Below are positions 8,385 to 16,816 of a stretch of DNA of 64,000 nucleotides, in pieces (the stretch's first letter is position 1; the number at the start of each line of letters is the position of its first letter). A program made the translations under genes and the position numbers. The notes beneath the pieces are model-generated. The model made no database searches, was not told the origin of the DNA, and saw nothing but the letters and a program-made list of their open reading frames with translations. The DNA is taken from assembly GCA_035455745.1 (NCBI GenBank), contig DATIEP010000059.1:124001-188000 (forward strand), given 5' to 3'. The stretch is from JADGGM01 sp027307005. GTDB lineage: Bacteria > Gemmatimonadota > Gemmatimonadetes > Gemmatimonadales > Gemmatimonadaceae.

Positions 8385-9320
8385 TCAGTGCCGGCCCGCG
8401 ACGAGTTCGCGAACCATGTTGCCCGTGATGAACGCGACGTTCGCCGGACGCTCCGCGAGCCGGCGCATCAAATACGGATACCACTGTGTGCCGAACGGCA
8501 CATACACCCGCATGTTGAACCCTTCGCGCACGATCTGATCCTGCAGGTCACGCCTAACGCCGTACAGCATCTGGAACTCGAAGCGCTCCGGCGGGATGCT
8601 CTGCGCGCGCACGAATCGCTTGGCCTGCGCCAGGATCGCCGGATCGTGCGTGGCAATGCCCGGATAGGTGCCGTTCAGCAGGAGCTGCTGCATGCACTTC
8701 ACGTAATTCGCATCCACGTCGCGCTTCTCCGGAAACGCGACCGTCGCCGGCTCGTTGTACGCGCCCTTGCACAACCGCACGCGACACTTGAGCTGGATCG
8801 CCCGCTCCACGTCCACCTGCGTGCGGTAGAGATAGCTCTGCAACACAATGCCGACGTGCTCCGGAAAGCTCGGATACAACCGGTCCTCGAACAATCGGAG
8901 CGTGCGATCCGTGTAGTCGCTGCCCTCCATGTCCAACCGCACGAACGTACGGTAGCTGCGTGCACGCTCGAGGATCTGCTGCATGATGTCGACACACAGC
9001 TCTTCGCTGATGTCGAGCCCCATTTGCGTGAGCTTCACCGAGACGTTCGCATCGAGTCCTGCCTCATTGATCCGGTCGAGCATCTGCAGGTACGACCGGC
9101 TCGCCGCGCGCGCCTCCGCTTCGTTGGTCACGCTCTCGCCTAACAAATCGAGCGACGCGCGAATCTTCCGGGCGTTGAGCTGGCGCACGGCCGCCAGCGC
9201 CGTGTCCAGCGTTTCGCCGGCAACGAACCGTGACGCGAACTTCTTCGCCATGCCGTTGTGACGCACGAAGTGGAACAGCCGAGGTTGGTTCGACAGATAG
9301 AGGAAAGTTCGACGCAGCAT
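8385..9320 (-). CDS. Monofunctional proline dehydrogenase
   Basis: This 311-residue protein is the FAD-dependent PRODH barrel that oxidises proline to pyrroline-5-carboxylate. Recognisable segments are VSVKLTQMGLDI, FVRLDMEGSDYTDRTLRLF, RLCKGAYNEP, THD in ATHDPAILAQA, and the C-terminal RVYVPFGTQWYPYLMRRLAER that closes the active site in this family. The length matches the short bacterial monofunctional type rather than the large PutA. No P5C dehydrogenase gene is adjacent. I chose the ATG at MLRRTFLYLSNQ because the upstream in-frame extension is low-complexity and Ser/Arg-rich. Confidence 0.92.
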   Translation of the reverse strand: MLRRTFLYLSNQPRLFHFVRHNGMAKKFASRFVAGETLDTALAAVRQLNARKIRASLDLLGESVTNEAEARAASRSYLQMLDRINEAGLDANVSVKLTQMGLDISEELCVDIMQQILERARSYRTFVRLDMEGSDYTDRTLRLFEDRLYPSFPEHVGIVLQSYLYRTQVDVERAIQLKCRVRLCKGAYNEPATVAFPEKRDVDANYVKCMQQLLLNGTYPGIATHDPAILAQAKRFVRAQSIPPERFEFQMLYGVRRDLQDQIVREGFNMRVYVPFGTQWYPYLMRRLAERPANVAFITGNMVRELVAGRH

Positions 9321-9419
9321 GTCGTCTGATGATCGGGACGGAGAATGCGACTCGGCCGATGAACGCCTTACAGACACACGGCGGCGCATAAGCTAGCCCT
9401 CGCGTTCACGGCCATCCAG

Positions 9420-11588
9420 TCAATCGAGCCAGCGTCCGCCGCCTTGCGCCGCGCGGTCGTGCAGAATGCGAGCCGGCTCGAAGCGCGGCGCGAACCGGCC
9501 ATGATACACCTCCAGCTGACGCACGATGTGCGCGAGCCCGACCGAATCCACGTATCGGAAGGGCCCGCCGCGGAACGGCGGGAAGCCGATGCCGAACACG
9601 GCGCCGACATCGCCATCCCGCGCCGAGCGAAGAATTCCCTCCTCGAGGCACCGCGCCGCTTCGTTCACCATGGCGAGCACGCATCGCTGTTGCATCTCGA
9701 GCACAGGAATCTCCGTTCGATTCGCTCCCGTGGGCAGCAGCGTGTAGATGGTGTCATCCACGCCGGTCTTCTTGCCGCCCGGTGCGTCGTAGCGATAGAA
9801 CCCGCTTCCGCCTTTTCTGCCCAACCGGCCCGACGCGACGACGCGCGACAACGACTGCGATGGCGTGAGCCGGTCGCCGAACGCGTCGCGCAACACGGTT
9901 GCGACCTTGGCGCCGACGTCGAGGCCGACCTCGTCCATGAGTGTGATCGGCCCAACGGGAAAGCCGAAGTCGATCAGCGCGCGATCCAGCGCTTCGATCG
10001 ACACACCCTCGTCCAACAGGTAGCCCGCTTCGTTGAGAAACGCCGCCAGCGTGCGCGTGGTGTAGAAGCCCGGCCCGTCGTTCACCACGATCACGTGCTT
10101 GCCGAGCTTCTTGCCGAACGCGACGGCCGTCGACGTTGCCACGGCCGTCGTACGGGGCGTCACGATCACCTCGAGCAGCGGCATCTTGTGCACCGGTGAG
10201 AAAAAGTGCATGCCGAGCACTTGCTCGGGCCGCTTCGATACTTCGGCGATTCGCGAAATCGGGATGGTGCTCGTGTTGGACGCGTAGATCGCGTCGGACG
10301 GCATCACCTGCTCGGCTTCCTGCAATACGCGGTGCTTGAGATCGATGTCCTCGAACACCGCTTCGATCACCAGGTCGCAGCTCGAGAATCCGGAGTAATC
10401 GGTCGTCCCGCCGACGAGCGTCATCTGATCCTCGAACTGACGCCGCGTGATCTGCTTTTTCTGCAGGCGCTCGCCGATCACGGCGCTCACCGCCGCGAGG
10501 CCTTTGGCGACGCGGCCGTATTCCGCGTCCTTGAGCCGGACGATCACGCCCTGCATGGCGGCCACCGACGCGATGCCCGCGCCCATGAACCCGGCGCCCA
10601 AGACGCCTAACTTGCGCACGGGCAGCGGCGCCGCGGGCACCGCGGTCCCCGAGTCCTTCTTGAGCGCCGTGGTCGCGAAGAACAGATACACCAGCTGGCG
10701 CGACACCTCGGACACCGCCATCTCGCCGAACAGACGCGCTTCCTCGGCGTACCCGCGGTCGCGGCCCAGCTCGTAGCCGGCGCGCACGGCGTCGATGGCG
10801 GCGATCGGCGCCGGATAGTTGCCCATCGTCTTGGCGAGCACGCCGGCGCGCGCCCGCGAAAAGATGAGACGTCTGCCTAACGGATTGTCCTCGAGCACCA
10901 CGGCCGCCACCCCGCGCGACGCCCGGCCGCGCGACCGCGCCAGCGTGCCATCGGCCAGCTGCCGCGCCCGGTCCATCGCGATCTCGCGCAGGATGGACGG
11001 ATGCACCATCTCGTCCACCAAGCCTAACTGTAGCGCCTTGCGCGCCCGCACGTTGCGCCCGGTGAGAATCAGGTCCAACGCCGCGCGCAGGCCGATCAAA
11101 CGCGGCAGGCGCTGCGTTCCGCCCGCACCCGGGAAGATGCCGAGCTGCACCTCCGGCGCCGCGAGCACGCTCTTGGGATGGTCCGTCACGATGCGATACG
11201 AGCAGGCGATCGCGGCTTCGAGTCCGCCGCCCAGGCAGGCGCCGTGAATCGCCGCCACCACCGGCACGCGCAGGTGTTCCAGCCGGCTCATCAGTGCTTG
11301 CCCGCGACGACTCAGCTCTTCCCCGTCGTGCGCGGTGCGCAGGGCGTTGAACTGCTCGATGTCGGCGCCGGCGATGAAATTCTCTGGCTTCCCGGACATC
11401 AACACCACCGCGCGAACTGCAGCATCGCGGTCCACACGGTCGAGGAACGACGCGAACTCGGCTACGACCTGCGCGTCGAGCACATTCACCGACGCGTCGG
11501 GAACGTCGAGCGTCGCGACCGCAATGCCGTTCTGGATGTCGACCGCGAACGCGGACGCCGCTTGCACCGTGTCCGTCGCGGCGCTCAC
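9420..11588 (-). CDS. fadJ: Fatty-acid oxidation complex alpha subunit (enoyl-CoA hydratase / 3-hydroxyacyl-CoA dehydrogenase)
   Basis: This protein of about 722 residues has two enzymes in one chain. The N-terminal crotonase domain has the oxyanion-hole segment IHGACLGGGLEAAIAC and the catalytic stretch APEVQLGIFPGAGGTQRL. The middle NAD-binding Rossmann fold is GVLGAGFMGAGIASVAA. The dehydrogenase active site is around MHFFSPVHKMPLLEVI, followed by two C-terminal helical domains. The GTG start (11586-11588) overlaps the TGA of the thiolase gene as GTGA, so the two beta-oxidation enzymes are translationally coupled. Length and domain order fit FadJ/FadB; the symbol is by family resemblance. 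An upstream start in the thiolase frame shadow is unlikely. Confidence 0.92.
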   Translation of the reverse strand: MSAATDTVQAASAFAVDIQNGIAVATLDVPDASVNVLDAQVVAEFASFLDRVDRDAAVRAVVLMSGKPENFIAGADIEQFNALRTAHDGEELSRRGQALMSRLEHLRVPVVAAIHGACLGGGLEAAIACSYRIVTDHPKSVLAAPEVQLGIFPGAGGTQRLPRLIGLRAALDLILTGRNVRARKALQLGLVDEMVHPSILREIAMDRARQLADGTLARSRGRASRGVAAVVLEDNPLGRRLIFSRARAGVLAKTMGNYPAPIAAIDAVRAGYELGRDRGYAEEARLFGEMAVSEVSRQLVYLFFATTALKKDSGTAVPAAPLPVRKLGVLGAGFMGAGIASVAAMQGVIVRLKDAEYGRVAKGLAAVSAVIGERLQKKQITRRQFEDQMTLVGGTTDYSGFSSCDLVIEAVFEDIDLKHRVLQEAEQVMPSDAIYASNTSTIPISRIAEVSKRPEQVLGMHFFSPVHKMPLLEVIVTPRTTAVATSTAVAFGKKLGKHVIVVNDGPGFYTTRTLAAFLNEAGYLLDEGVSIEALDRALIDFGFPVGPITLMDEVGLDVGAKVATVLRDAFGDRLTPSQSLSRVVASGRLGRKGGSGFYRYDAPGGKKTGVDDTIYTLLPTGANRTEIPVLEMQQRCVLAMVNEAARCLEEGILRSARDGDVGAVFGIGFPPFRGGPFRYVDSVGLAHIVRQLEVYHGRFAPRFEPARILHDRAAQGGGRWLD

Positions 11589-12886
11589 GCGGCGTTCTCC
11601 AACACCATCGCGAATCCCATTCCGCCGGCCGCGCACACGGTCATCAGCCCGAACTGCCCCCCGCGCCGCTTGAGCTCGTGCGCCAGCGTCGTCGTGATAC
11701 GCGCCCCGGTGGCGCCGAACGGGTGGCCGATGGCGATCGAGCCGCCCATGACGTTGAGGCGCGATCGGTCCACTTCACCCATCGGCTGCGACAGGCCGGC
11801 GCGTTCCGCCCACGCCGTGCTCTCGAATCCTTGCAGATTGGACAACACCTGGGCCGCGAACGCCTCGTGCATCTCGACCAGGTCGATGTTGGCCAGCGTG
11901 AGGCCGGCGCGCTCGAGCGCCTTCGGAGCCGCAAACACCGGCGCCTGCAACAACTGCTCGCCCGGGTCCAGCGCCGCGTACGCGTACGATCGAAGGTACG
12001 CGATCGGCTGCATGCCTAACGAACGAGCCTTCTCCTCGCTCATGAGAATCACGGCCGCGCCGCCGTCGGTGAGCGGCGACGAATTGCCGGCCGTCACCGA
12101 GCCGTAGCGCCGGTCGAACACCGGCTTGAGCGCCGCCAGCTGCTCGAGACTCGTGTCCGTCCGCACCCCGTTGTCGGTCGCCGCCCACGCCTCGTACGCC
12201 GGCGACACGTACACCGGCATGATCTCCGACGTTAGGCGACCGTCCTGCGTCCCCGCCGCCGCCAGCCGATGCGACCGCAGCGCGAACTGGTCCTGCTCCT
12301 CGCGAGGAATATGGTTGAGCTTGGCCATCTTCTCCGCCGACTGCCCCATCGTCTCACCCGTCGATGGCTCGGCAATCGCCGGCGTCACCGGCACCAGGTC
12401 GCGCGGACGCACGTGCGAGAACGCGCTCACCCGAGCGCCCAACGACTTCGCCTTACTCGCGCGCACGAGCACATCCGAAAACCGGCGCGAATGGAGAATC
12501 GGCACGTTCGACAGCGACTCGGCGCCCCCCGCAATGGCCACATCGGCGTGGCCAAGCACGATCTGGTCCGCCGCGTCGGTGATCGCCTGGTTCGCCGAAG
12601 CACACGCCCGACTCACCGTGAACGCCGGGATGTCTTTGGGCAACATGGGCAGCAGCGCCACCTCGCGCGCGATGTTCGGCGCGAGCACCGATGGCACGAC
12701 GGTGCCGAACACGATGATGTCGATTTCGCGCGGATCGAGCGTCGTGCGCTCGAGTAGCTCTGCAACCACGGCGCGGCCGAGGTCCTGCGCGCTCATCGGC
12801 TTGAGAATCGTTCCCGCCTTGGCGAACGGGGTACGCAAACCGGCCACGAGCGCCACACGCCGGCCGTTGCGTCCATAGCTTTCCAT
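11585..12886 (-). CDS. fadI: Acetyl-CoA acyltransferase (3-ketoacyl-CoA thiolase)
   Basis: This 433-residue thiolase II family enzyme performs the last step of beta-oxidation, cleaving 3-ketoacyl-CoA with CoA. Motifs are the nucleophile Cys in SRACASANQAI, NVMGGSIAIGHPFGATGAR with the catalytic His, and the C-terminal CAAGGMGFAMV with the second Cys. It is the upstream partner of the FadJ-like subunit (GTGA overlap). The size (about 430 residues) favours the FadI type over the shorter FadA. I saw no regulator or acyl-CoA dehydrogenase next to it. Confidence 0.92.
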   Translation of the reverse strand: MESYGRNGRRVALVAGLRTPFAKAGTILKPMSAQDLGRAVVAELLERTTLDPREIDIIVFGTVVPSVLAPNIAREVALLPMLPKDIPAFTVSRACASANQAITDAADQIVLGHADVAIAGGAESLSNVPILHSRRFSDVLVRASKAKSLGARVSAFSHVRPRDLVPVTPAIAEPSTGETMGQSAEKMAKLNHIPREEQDQFALRSHRLAAAGTQDGRLTSEIMPVYVSPAYEAWAATDNGVRTDTSLEQLAALKPVFDRRYGSVTAGNSSPLTDGGAAVILMSEEKARSLGMQPIAYLRSYAYAALDPGEQLLQAPVFAAPKALERAGLTLANIDLVEMHEAFAAQVLSNLQGFESTAWAERAGLSQPMGEVDRSRLNVMGGSIAIGHPFGATGARITTTLAHELKRRGGQFGLMTVCAAGGMGFAMVLENAA

Positions 12887-12981
12887 GGCGGAAACTTAGA
12901 CCTGCGAGTTGCCGGACGCCATTCGCCACGACATCCCGAGCCCTCGCGCCCCCCGCATGCGCGCCCGTATCGTTCTTGCGC

Positions 12982-13554
12982 TCATCGCCGCGACACAGCC
13001 TCCTTCATCGCCATGACCTGCGCCACGTATCGCTCACCCGCGGCATCGCGCACCAGTCCTTCGCGATTTTCCAGAATCACCAACGGCGCCAGAAGCCCCG
13101 GCAGCTCGTCGCTCTGCAAGAGGAACGCGTCGCTGCTCGGTCCCCTGCCCAACGCCCGTTGCGCAACGGTGAACGTCTCGACGATCGCGGCGCCGCCGGG
13201 TCGCAACAGCGATGCCAGCGAGGGAAACAGGGTGCGATCCAGAAAATTGACGCACACGATCGCATCGATGCTGCCGCTTCGAAGCGGCAGTCGCGATGCG
13301 TCGGCGGCAATCGCGTCCATCGGTGCCGCCGCGCGCGCATCGGCGAGTGCGGCCGCGACGATGTCGATGGCCACCACGCGATGCCCGGCGCGCGCCAGCG
13401 GCACGGCATGACGGCCTCGTCCGGCAGCGAGATCGACGATCGTGTCGTGCGCGCTCAGCGACAGCGCACGCGACATCACCCATGCCGATGGCGCACCGAG
13501 CGGCGTCCCGAGCGCCGCGCGATGGCGCGCGTCCCACGTCTCGCGATCGCTCAT
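12982..13554 (-). CDS. Class I SAM-dependent methyltransferase (TehB/UbiE-like fold)
   Basis: The 190-residue protein starts at MSDRETWDARHRAALG. It contains the SAM-binding motif I (DTIVDLAAGRGRHAVPLARAG), motif II (VVAIDI), an acidic post-motif (AIAADASRLPLRSGSIDAIV), and NFLDRTLFPSLASLLRPGGA near motif III. The substrate is unknown. Methyltransferases opening with this kind of DRETWDARHR start are often annotated as tellurite-resistance TehB-like, but this is only a fold-level match. It is divergent from glpD with 23 bases between the starts. Confidence 0.75.
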   Translation of the reverse strand: MSDRETWDARHRAALGTPLGAPSAWVMSRALSLSAHDTIVDLAAGRGRHAVPLARAGHRVVAIDIVAAALADARAAAPMDAIAADASRLPLRSGSIDAIVCVNFLDRTLFPSLASLLRPGGAAIVETFTVAQRALGRGPSSDAFLLQSDELPGLLAPLVILENREGLVRDAAGERYVAQVMAMKEAVSRR

Positions 13555-13577
13555 GCTGCCGTGACGCAGCGCGCCCG

Positions 13578-15224
13578 ATGACGACAGCAACACACCCGGA
13601 ATTCGGCGCCGCCAACCGGCCCGCGTTCATCGCGGCGCTGGCGCGGGAGGCGTTCGACGTGCTCGTGATCGGCGGCGGCATCGTTGGCGCCGGAGTCGCC
13701 CGCGACGCCGCCATGCGAGGGCTGCGCGTGGCGCTCGTCGAGCAATCCGATTTCGCGAGCGGCACATCGAGCCGTTCGTCGCGGCTCGTGCACGGCGGCC
13801 TCCGTTATCTCGAGAACGGACAGCTGCATCTCGTGTTCGAGGCGAGCCAGGAGCGGCGCACGCTCATGCGGATCGCGCCGCACATCGTGCGACCGCTGCA
13901 GTTCTTGTGGCCGGTGTTCGATGGCGCGCGCATTCCAACGTGGAAGTTGCGGGCGGCGCTCACGCTCTACGATGCGCTCGCGCTGTTTCGCAACGTGGCG
14001 CCGCATCACGCGCTCGGCGCCGCAGCGGTGTCGACGCTCGAGCCTGCGCTCCGCCGACCCGGGCTGCGCGGCGGCGCTACCTACTTCGATGCGGCCACGG
14101 ACGATGCTCGTCTCACCCTCCTCAATGCGCGCGCCGCTCACGATGCCGGCGCCGTCGTCGCCACTCGCGTACGCGTCGACGGTCTGCTCCTCGAGGCCCA
14201 CGCCGTGCGCGGTGCGCGTGCGCACGACATCATCGGAAACCAATCGTTCGACATCGCCGCACGCTGCGTCGTGAACGCCACGGGCCCGTGGAGCGACACC
14301 ATCCGCCGATTCGCTCAGCCTAACGCAACGGCGTCGGTGCGCGGCACCAAAGGCGTGCACCTGGCGCTTCCGGCCGAGCGCGTCGGCAATGCCGGTGCGC
14401 TCACGCTGCTGTCGCCGATCGACGGACGCGTGTTCTTCGTGCTCCCGTCCGGTGCGACGACCATCGTCGGCACGACCGACACCGATTACGATGGCGACCC
14501 GGAGGCGGTGTGCGCCACTCCGACGGATGTCACGTATCTCCTTCAATCGGTGGATGCGTACTTCCCCGCGGCGCGGCTGACGCCCGACGACGTCATCGCC
14601 GCCTGGGCCGGCATCAGACCGCTCGTCGGCGGAGACGCGCGTCAGCCCGACGCGCTGTCTCGCGAGCATGCGGTGACGACGACGGCGCCCGGTCTCATCA
14701 CCGTGTCCGGCGGGAAGCTGACCACCTATCGCGTCATGGCCCGCGACACGGCAGATGCCGTCCAACGATCGCTCGGCCGGCGCGTGAGCGAGGCGCCCAC
14801 CGGCTCCGTTTCCTTGCCGGGCGGGGCCACGAACATCGACGCGCTACTCGAGCGGGCCGCGCAGCGGACGGGATCTCGCGCGCTCGCCGCCCACCTCGTA
14901 CACCGCTACGGTGACGAGTGGGCCGGCGTCTGGTCGCTCGCCGAAGCCGACGGCGCGCTCGCCGTTCCGCTCGTGTCGCCCCTGCCCTACATCCGTGCCG
15001 AGGTGTCCTGGGCCGTCGCGCGCGAGATGGCGCTTTCGTTAGGCGATGTGCTGATGCGTCGCGTACCGCTCGCGTGGCAGCTCGCCGATCACGGCGCCGC
15101 GCTGGCGGACGCCATCGCCCCGGCGTACGGCTGGTCGGCCGCCGATGTCGCGGAGTACGTGCGCGACGCGGCGCTCGTGCTCGGGCCGCCCGCGGGCACA
15201 GCTACGCCTTCGCGTGAATCGTGA
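13578..15224 (+). CDS. glpD: Aerobic glycerol-3-phosphate dehydrogenase
   Basis: This 548-residue FAD enzyme oxidises glycerol-3-phosphate to dihydroxyacetone phosphate and feeds electrons to quinones at the inner membrane. It carries the dinucleotide-binding motif VIGGGIVGAGVARDAAMRG, the family segments GTSSRSSRLVHGGLRYLE and GLRGGATYFDAATDDARL, GRVFFVLPSGATTIVGTTDTD, and the C-terminal helical DAO_C domain. I chose the ATG at 13578; the frame is open further upstream but overlaps the divergent methyltransferase gene. Its 3' end overlaps the convergent greA end by 23 bases. No glycerol kinase or facilitator is nearby. Confidence 0.92.
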   Translation: MTTATHPEFGAANRPAFIAALAREAFDVLVIGGGIVGAGVARDAAMRGLRVALVEQSDFASGTSSRSSRLVHGGLRYLENGQLHLVFEASQERRTLMRIAPHIVRPLQFLWPVFDGARIPTWKLRAALTLYDALALFRNVAPHHALGAAAVSTLEPALRRPGLRGGATYFDAATDDARLTLLNARAAHDAGAVVATRVRVDGLLLEAHAVRGARAHDIIGNQSFDIAARCVVNATGPWSDTIRRFAQPNATASVRGTKGVHLALPAERVGNAGALTLLSPIDGRVFFVLPSGATTIVGTTDTDYDGDPEAVCATPTDVTYLLQSVDAYFPAARLTPDDVIAAWAGIRPLVGGDARQPDALSREHAVTTTAPGLITVSGGKLTTYRVMARDTADAVQRSLGRRVSEAPTGSVSLPGGATNIDALLERAAQRTGSRALAAHLVHRYGDEWAGVWSLAEADGALAVPLVSPLPYIRAEVSWAVAREMALSLGDVLMRRVPLAWQLADHGAALADAIAPAYGWSAADVAEYVRDAALVLGPPAGTATPSRES

Positions 15225-15672
15225 ACAGCTCGATGATCTCCAATTGACGCGTCACGGCCGGCAGCCTGAGCATCGCCACCTCGCCGACGGCCTTCCCGAC
15301 TAACGCGCGACCGATCGGCGACGCCATCGTCACGTGGCCCTCCTCGAACTCGACCGCGTCGCCGAACACCAGGAAGTAGACTTCGAGCACGCCGCTCTTC
15401 ACATCCTTCACGGTCACACGCGACCCGAGACCCACGCGATCGGTCGGGATTTGCGCCACGTCGATCTGCGACAACTTGCTGAGCCGCTGACGCAGGTGGC
15501 CTAACCGAGCCTGCACGAACTGCTGCCGCTCCAGCGCCGCCTTGTACTCGCTGTTCTCGCGCAGATCGCCCAGCTCCACGGCTTTGCGGATTTCCTGTGG
15601 CAGCACGACATTCAACTCGTGCTGCAGCCGGTCGACCTCGCCTTGCAGCTTCTGCTTCAATTCCTCGATCAT
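15202..15672 (-). CDS. greA: Transcript-cleavage elongation factor GreA/GreB family
   Basis: This 156-residue protein begins MIEELKQKLQGEVDRLQ, the coiled coil that enters the RNA polymerase secondary channel. The tip motif is LGDLRENSEYKAA, with the acidic D and E residues used for Mg2+-dependent RNA cleavage. The C-terminal FKBP-like domain contains VTVKDVKSGVLEVYFLVFG and TMASPIGRALVGKAVGEV. The length matches GreA (about 158). The in-frame extension to 15873 is not coding-like. A GC-rich hairpin lies in its leader (15699-15727). Confidence 0.9.
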   Translation of the reverse strand: MIEELKQKLQGEVDRLQHELNVVLPQEIRKAVELGDLRENSEYKAALERQQFVQARLGHLRQRLSKLSQIDVAQIPTDRVGLGSRVTVKDVKSGVLEVYFLVFGDAVEFEEGHVTMASPIGRALVGKAVGEVAMLRLPAVTRQLEIIELFTIHAKA

Positions 15673-15698
15673 CGATTCATCACGGCGCAAAAGTGGAG

Positions 15699-15727
15699 CG
15701 CCCGGCCTCCGGAAAGGGGGCCGGGCG
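15699..15727 (-). promoter_or_regulatory. Hairpin in the greA leader, possible attenuator
   Basis: Exact 9-bp arms (CGCCCGGCC at 15699-15707 and its complement at 15719-15727) can be extended by two or three more pairs across the loop. Read in the greA direction, the stem is followed by CTCCAC and then TTTT, about 27 bases before the greA ATG. A terminator-like hairpin in the greA leader is known in Escherichia coli (GraL); its function here is inferred only from position. Confidence 0.4.
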
Positions 15728-15930
15728 ATTGCGGGCGAGCGTGCCTGGGTCCCTCTCTCTACGAAACGATCGGCGCCGGTCCACGCCGCACGCGCGACCG
15801 CGCACTCACGTGCGCGCGCGACGCCGGCGCGAATCCACGCGCTGGTGCTCCGGAGAGAAGGCTCATGTCTCATAGTAGACGACGAACGGGGCGGTGTCTA
15901 CCCTGAAGCGAGGCAAGCGCTCCGCACAAA

Positions 15931-16755
15931 TTGACCCGTGAAACCTTCGATGCGAATGACGTTCCAGTGACACTGCGAATCGAATCACACGCCGACGTGA
16001 CGCAGGTATGCATGTCGAGCTTGGCAGGTCGGTCCATCGGCTACGACGTCAGCGCCTACCAGGTGCGCGGCGTATTGATCGACCTCGGCTTTCCGTTGGT
16101 CGCTCGAGCGGTCGCGCAGTATCTGACGCGAGCGCGTCCGGACGCCATCCTCATTACCCATCACCACGAGGATCACGGCGGAAACGTCGAATTGGCCGCG
16201 CGTATGCGGATACCGATCGGCGCATCCGACGCCACGTTGGAATCGCTGCGGAGTCCAGAGCGCCTGGGACTGCACCGGCGCATCATCTGGGGCAATCCGC
16301 CGGCATTGCGCACCCCGATCGTGCGATTCGCGAGTGACGCCCTGCGTCTCGTGCAGACGCCCGGCCACGCGGCGGACCATCACGTCGTCTGGGACGCCGA
16401 GCGCGAAACCATGTTCGGCGGCGATCTCTTTCTCGGCGTGAAAGTGCGTGCCGCTCATGCGGACGAACGCCCGCGCGAGCTGGTGCGCAGCCTGCGCCAC
16501 GCCGCATCGCTCCATCCGCGCCGCTACTTCGATGCGCACCGCGGCCTCGTGCGCGACCCCGTGTCGGCCTTGCTCGCCAAAGCCGACTGGCTCGAGCAGA
16601 CGATCGACGCCATCGAGCGACGCATCGAGCAAGGCTGGTCCAACCGCGCCATCGCGCGTGCGGTCCTTGGACGGGAGGACGTCGCCTACTACGTCTCTCG
16701 CGGCGCGATGTCGCGGATCATGCTCGTCTCGCGCGTGCGCGACGAAAGCGCCTAA
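15931..16755 (+). CDS. MBL-fold metallo-hydrolase
   Basis: The 274-residue protein has the metallo-beta-lactamase metal motif THHHEDHGGN, a second His in QTPGHAADHHVVWD, an Asp in GGDLFLGVKV, and a late His in FDAHRGLV. It therefore has a full dinuclear metal site. The substrate is unknown (thioesterase, lactonase or nuclease are all possible in this fold). The listed start is TTG; a GTG in frame at 15967 (VTLRIES) is an equally good choice. The stop codon TAA lies inside a GCCTAACG motif copy (16750-16757). Confidence 0.8.
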   Translation: MTRETFDANDVPVTLRIESHADVTQVCMSSLAGRSIGYDVSAYQVRGVLIDLGFPLVARAVAQYLTRARPDAILITHHHEDHGGNVELAARMRIPIGASDATLESLRSPERLGLHRRIIWGNPPALRTPIVRFASDALRLVQTPGHAADHHVVWDAERETMFGGDLFLGVKVRAAHADERPRELVRSLRHAASLHPRRYFDAHRGLVRDPVSALLAKADWLEQTIDAIERRIEQGWSNRAIARAVLGREDVAYYVSRGAMSRIMLVSRVRDESA

Positions 16756-16764
16756 CGCATCGCG

Positions 16765-16783
16765 GCTGGACACCGGGTCCAGC
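16765..16783. terminator. Stem-loop between convergent genes
   Basis: A 7-bp perfect stem (GCTGGAC at 16765-16771 and GTCCAGC at 16777-16783) with a 5-base loop lies between the convergent MBL and deoxyhypusine synthase-like genes. It is flanked by two GCCTAACG copies (16750 and 16815), each of which supplies the stop codon of one of the two genes. A nine-G run follows at 16793-16801. There is no U-tract, so terminator function is uncertain. Confidence 0.3.
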
Positions 16784-16816
16784 TCCTGACGCGGGGGGGG
16801 GCCGCGCCGGCGCTGC

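Noticed and set aside
15675..15873. N-terminal extension of greA to 15873
   Set aside because: Extended residues are Arg/Ala-rich, contain the leader hairpin, and would make the protein far longer than GreA.
16793..16801. Run of nine G between convergent genes as a phase-variable tract
   Set aside because: It lies outside both coding regions and apart from any promoter, so slippage would have no evident effect.
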